Shown here piece by piece: positions 12,331 to 12,591 of a stretch of 12,591 nucleotides of DNA. Each line of letters starts with the position of its first letter. The first letter of the stretch is position 1. The stretch covers positions 1 to 12,591 of the forward strand of contig CAYLJO010000183.1 in assembly GCA_964383905.1 (NCBI GenBank), given 5' to 3'. The translations under genes and the position numbers were made by a program. Source of the DNA: CAYLJO01 sp964383905. Lineage in GTDB: Bacteria; Acidobacteriota; Blastocatellia; Pyrinomonadales; Pyrinomonadaceae. Below the pieces are notes generated by a model. The model had not been told where the DNA came from. It saw nothing but the letters and a program-made list of their open reading frames with translations, and ran no database searches.

Positions 12331-12591
12331 ACAATCTGGACCGACCACGCAAGCGTCAGAACATCAAGCGGTTTCTGAGGCTGGTGACGCAGGTGCGGAT
12401 CATAGAATTAGATATATTACGCTTCGGGTTAAACCCGCCGGCCAAGGAATTCTGGAGGGACTCTCTTCCACCGATCAATATCCAATCCCGATTGTTTCCT
12501 GTCTCCATTTATCTCAATGCGCCGCTGCAAAAAATCTCTAGAACTCATTTCAAAACTTCCTTGCCAGTGGCAGAGGCTTATGATTTTCTCT
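12331..12591. other. right-edge stretch without a supported gene
   Basis: This is AT-richer than the gene before it. One plus frame (from about 12327) stays open to the window end without an ATG. On the minus strand an ATG at 12546-12548 with AAGGAA upstream opens only 39 codons. The two overlap, and neither resembles a known family. CGGGTT-A-AACCCG at 12426-12438 is a short palindrome without a T run, so it is not a convincing terminator for the MmgE/PrpD gene. Confidence 0.4.

Noticed and set aside
12426..12438. Short palindrome CGGGTTAAACCCG
   Set aside because: The usable stem is only about 4 bp with no following T run, so not a convincing terminator.
12327..12591. Plus frame open to the right edge, and a 39-codon minus ORF at 12429-12548
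   Set aside because: They overlap on opposite strands, have no family match, and only weak start signals.

Overview
This is a GC-rich bacterial window with no rRNA, tRNA or CRISPR array. Nothing in it fixes the taxon. The GC-rich third codon positions, a secreted-type alpha/beta hydrolase carrying C-terminal TPRs, and the many small acetyltransferase and flavoprotein genes would fit a soil bacterium such as an Acidobacteriota-like lineage, but that is inference.

Left two thirds (192-7646, all minus strand): a closely packed run of ten genes with gaps of 1 to 90 nt. From the promoter end they are a NimA-like PNPOx-fold flavoprotein, two GNAT acetyltransferases, a DJ-1/PfpI protein of isonitrile-hydratase type, a second PNPOx-fold protein, a class V PLP-dependent enzyme, a PhzF-type isomerase/epimerase, a YciI-like protein, a third GNAT, and an exported alpha/beta hydrolase with TPRs. 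Facing them at 7801-9273 (plus strand) is a MocR/PdxR-type regulator, a GntR winged helix fused to a PLP-binding aminotransferase domain. The 154-nt divergent spacer holds two copies of an about 20-nt repeat, one of them a near-perfect dyad, which are the best candidates for the regulator's operators. The inference is one regulon of amine-, PLP-, FMN- and acetyl-CoA-dependent enzymes controlled by a PLP-sensing regulator, acting on an unidentified small molecule. Two catalytic substitutions stand out: Asn for the PLP-anchoring Asp in the class V enzyme, and Asp for Ser at the hydrolase nucleophile elbow.

Middle (9274-10932): a gene-poor stretch. It holds a decayed transposase fragment right after the regulator, several short inverted repeats, a helically phased GACGAA repeat set, a small glycine-rich basic protein gene (58 aa) with an excellent ribosome binding site, a doubtful 65-codon ORF, and a perfect 13-bp hairpin.

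Right (10933-12330, plus strand): one MmgE/PrpD-family gene preceded by the hairpin and a 128-nt leader. It has no propionate-pathway partners in view. The last 261 bases contain no gene that can be supported.
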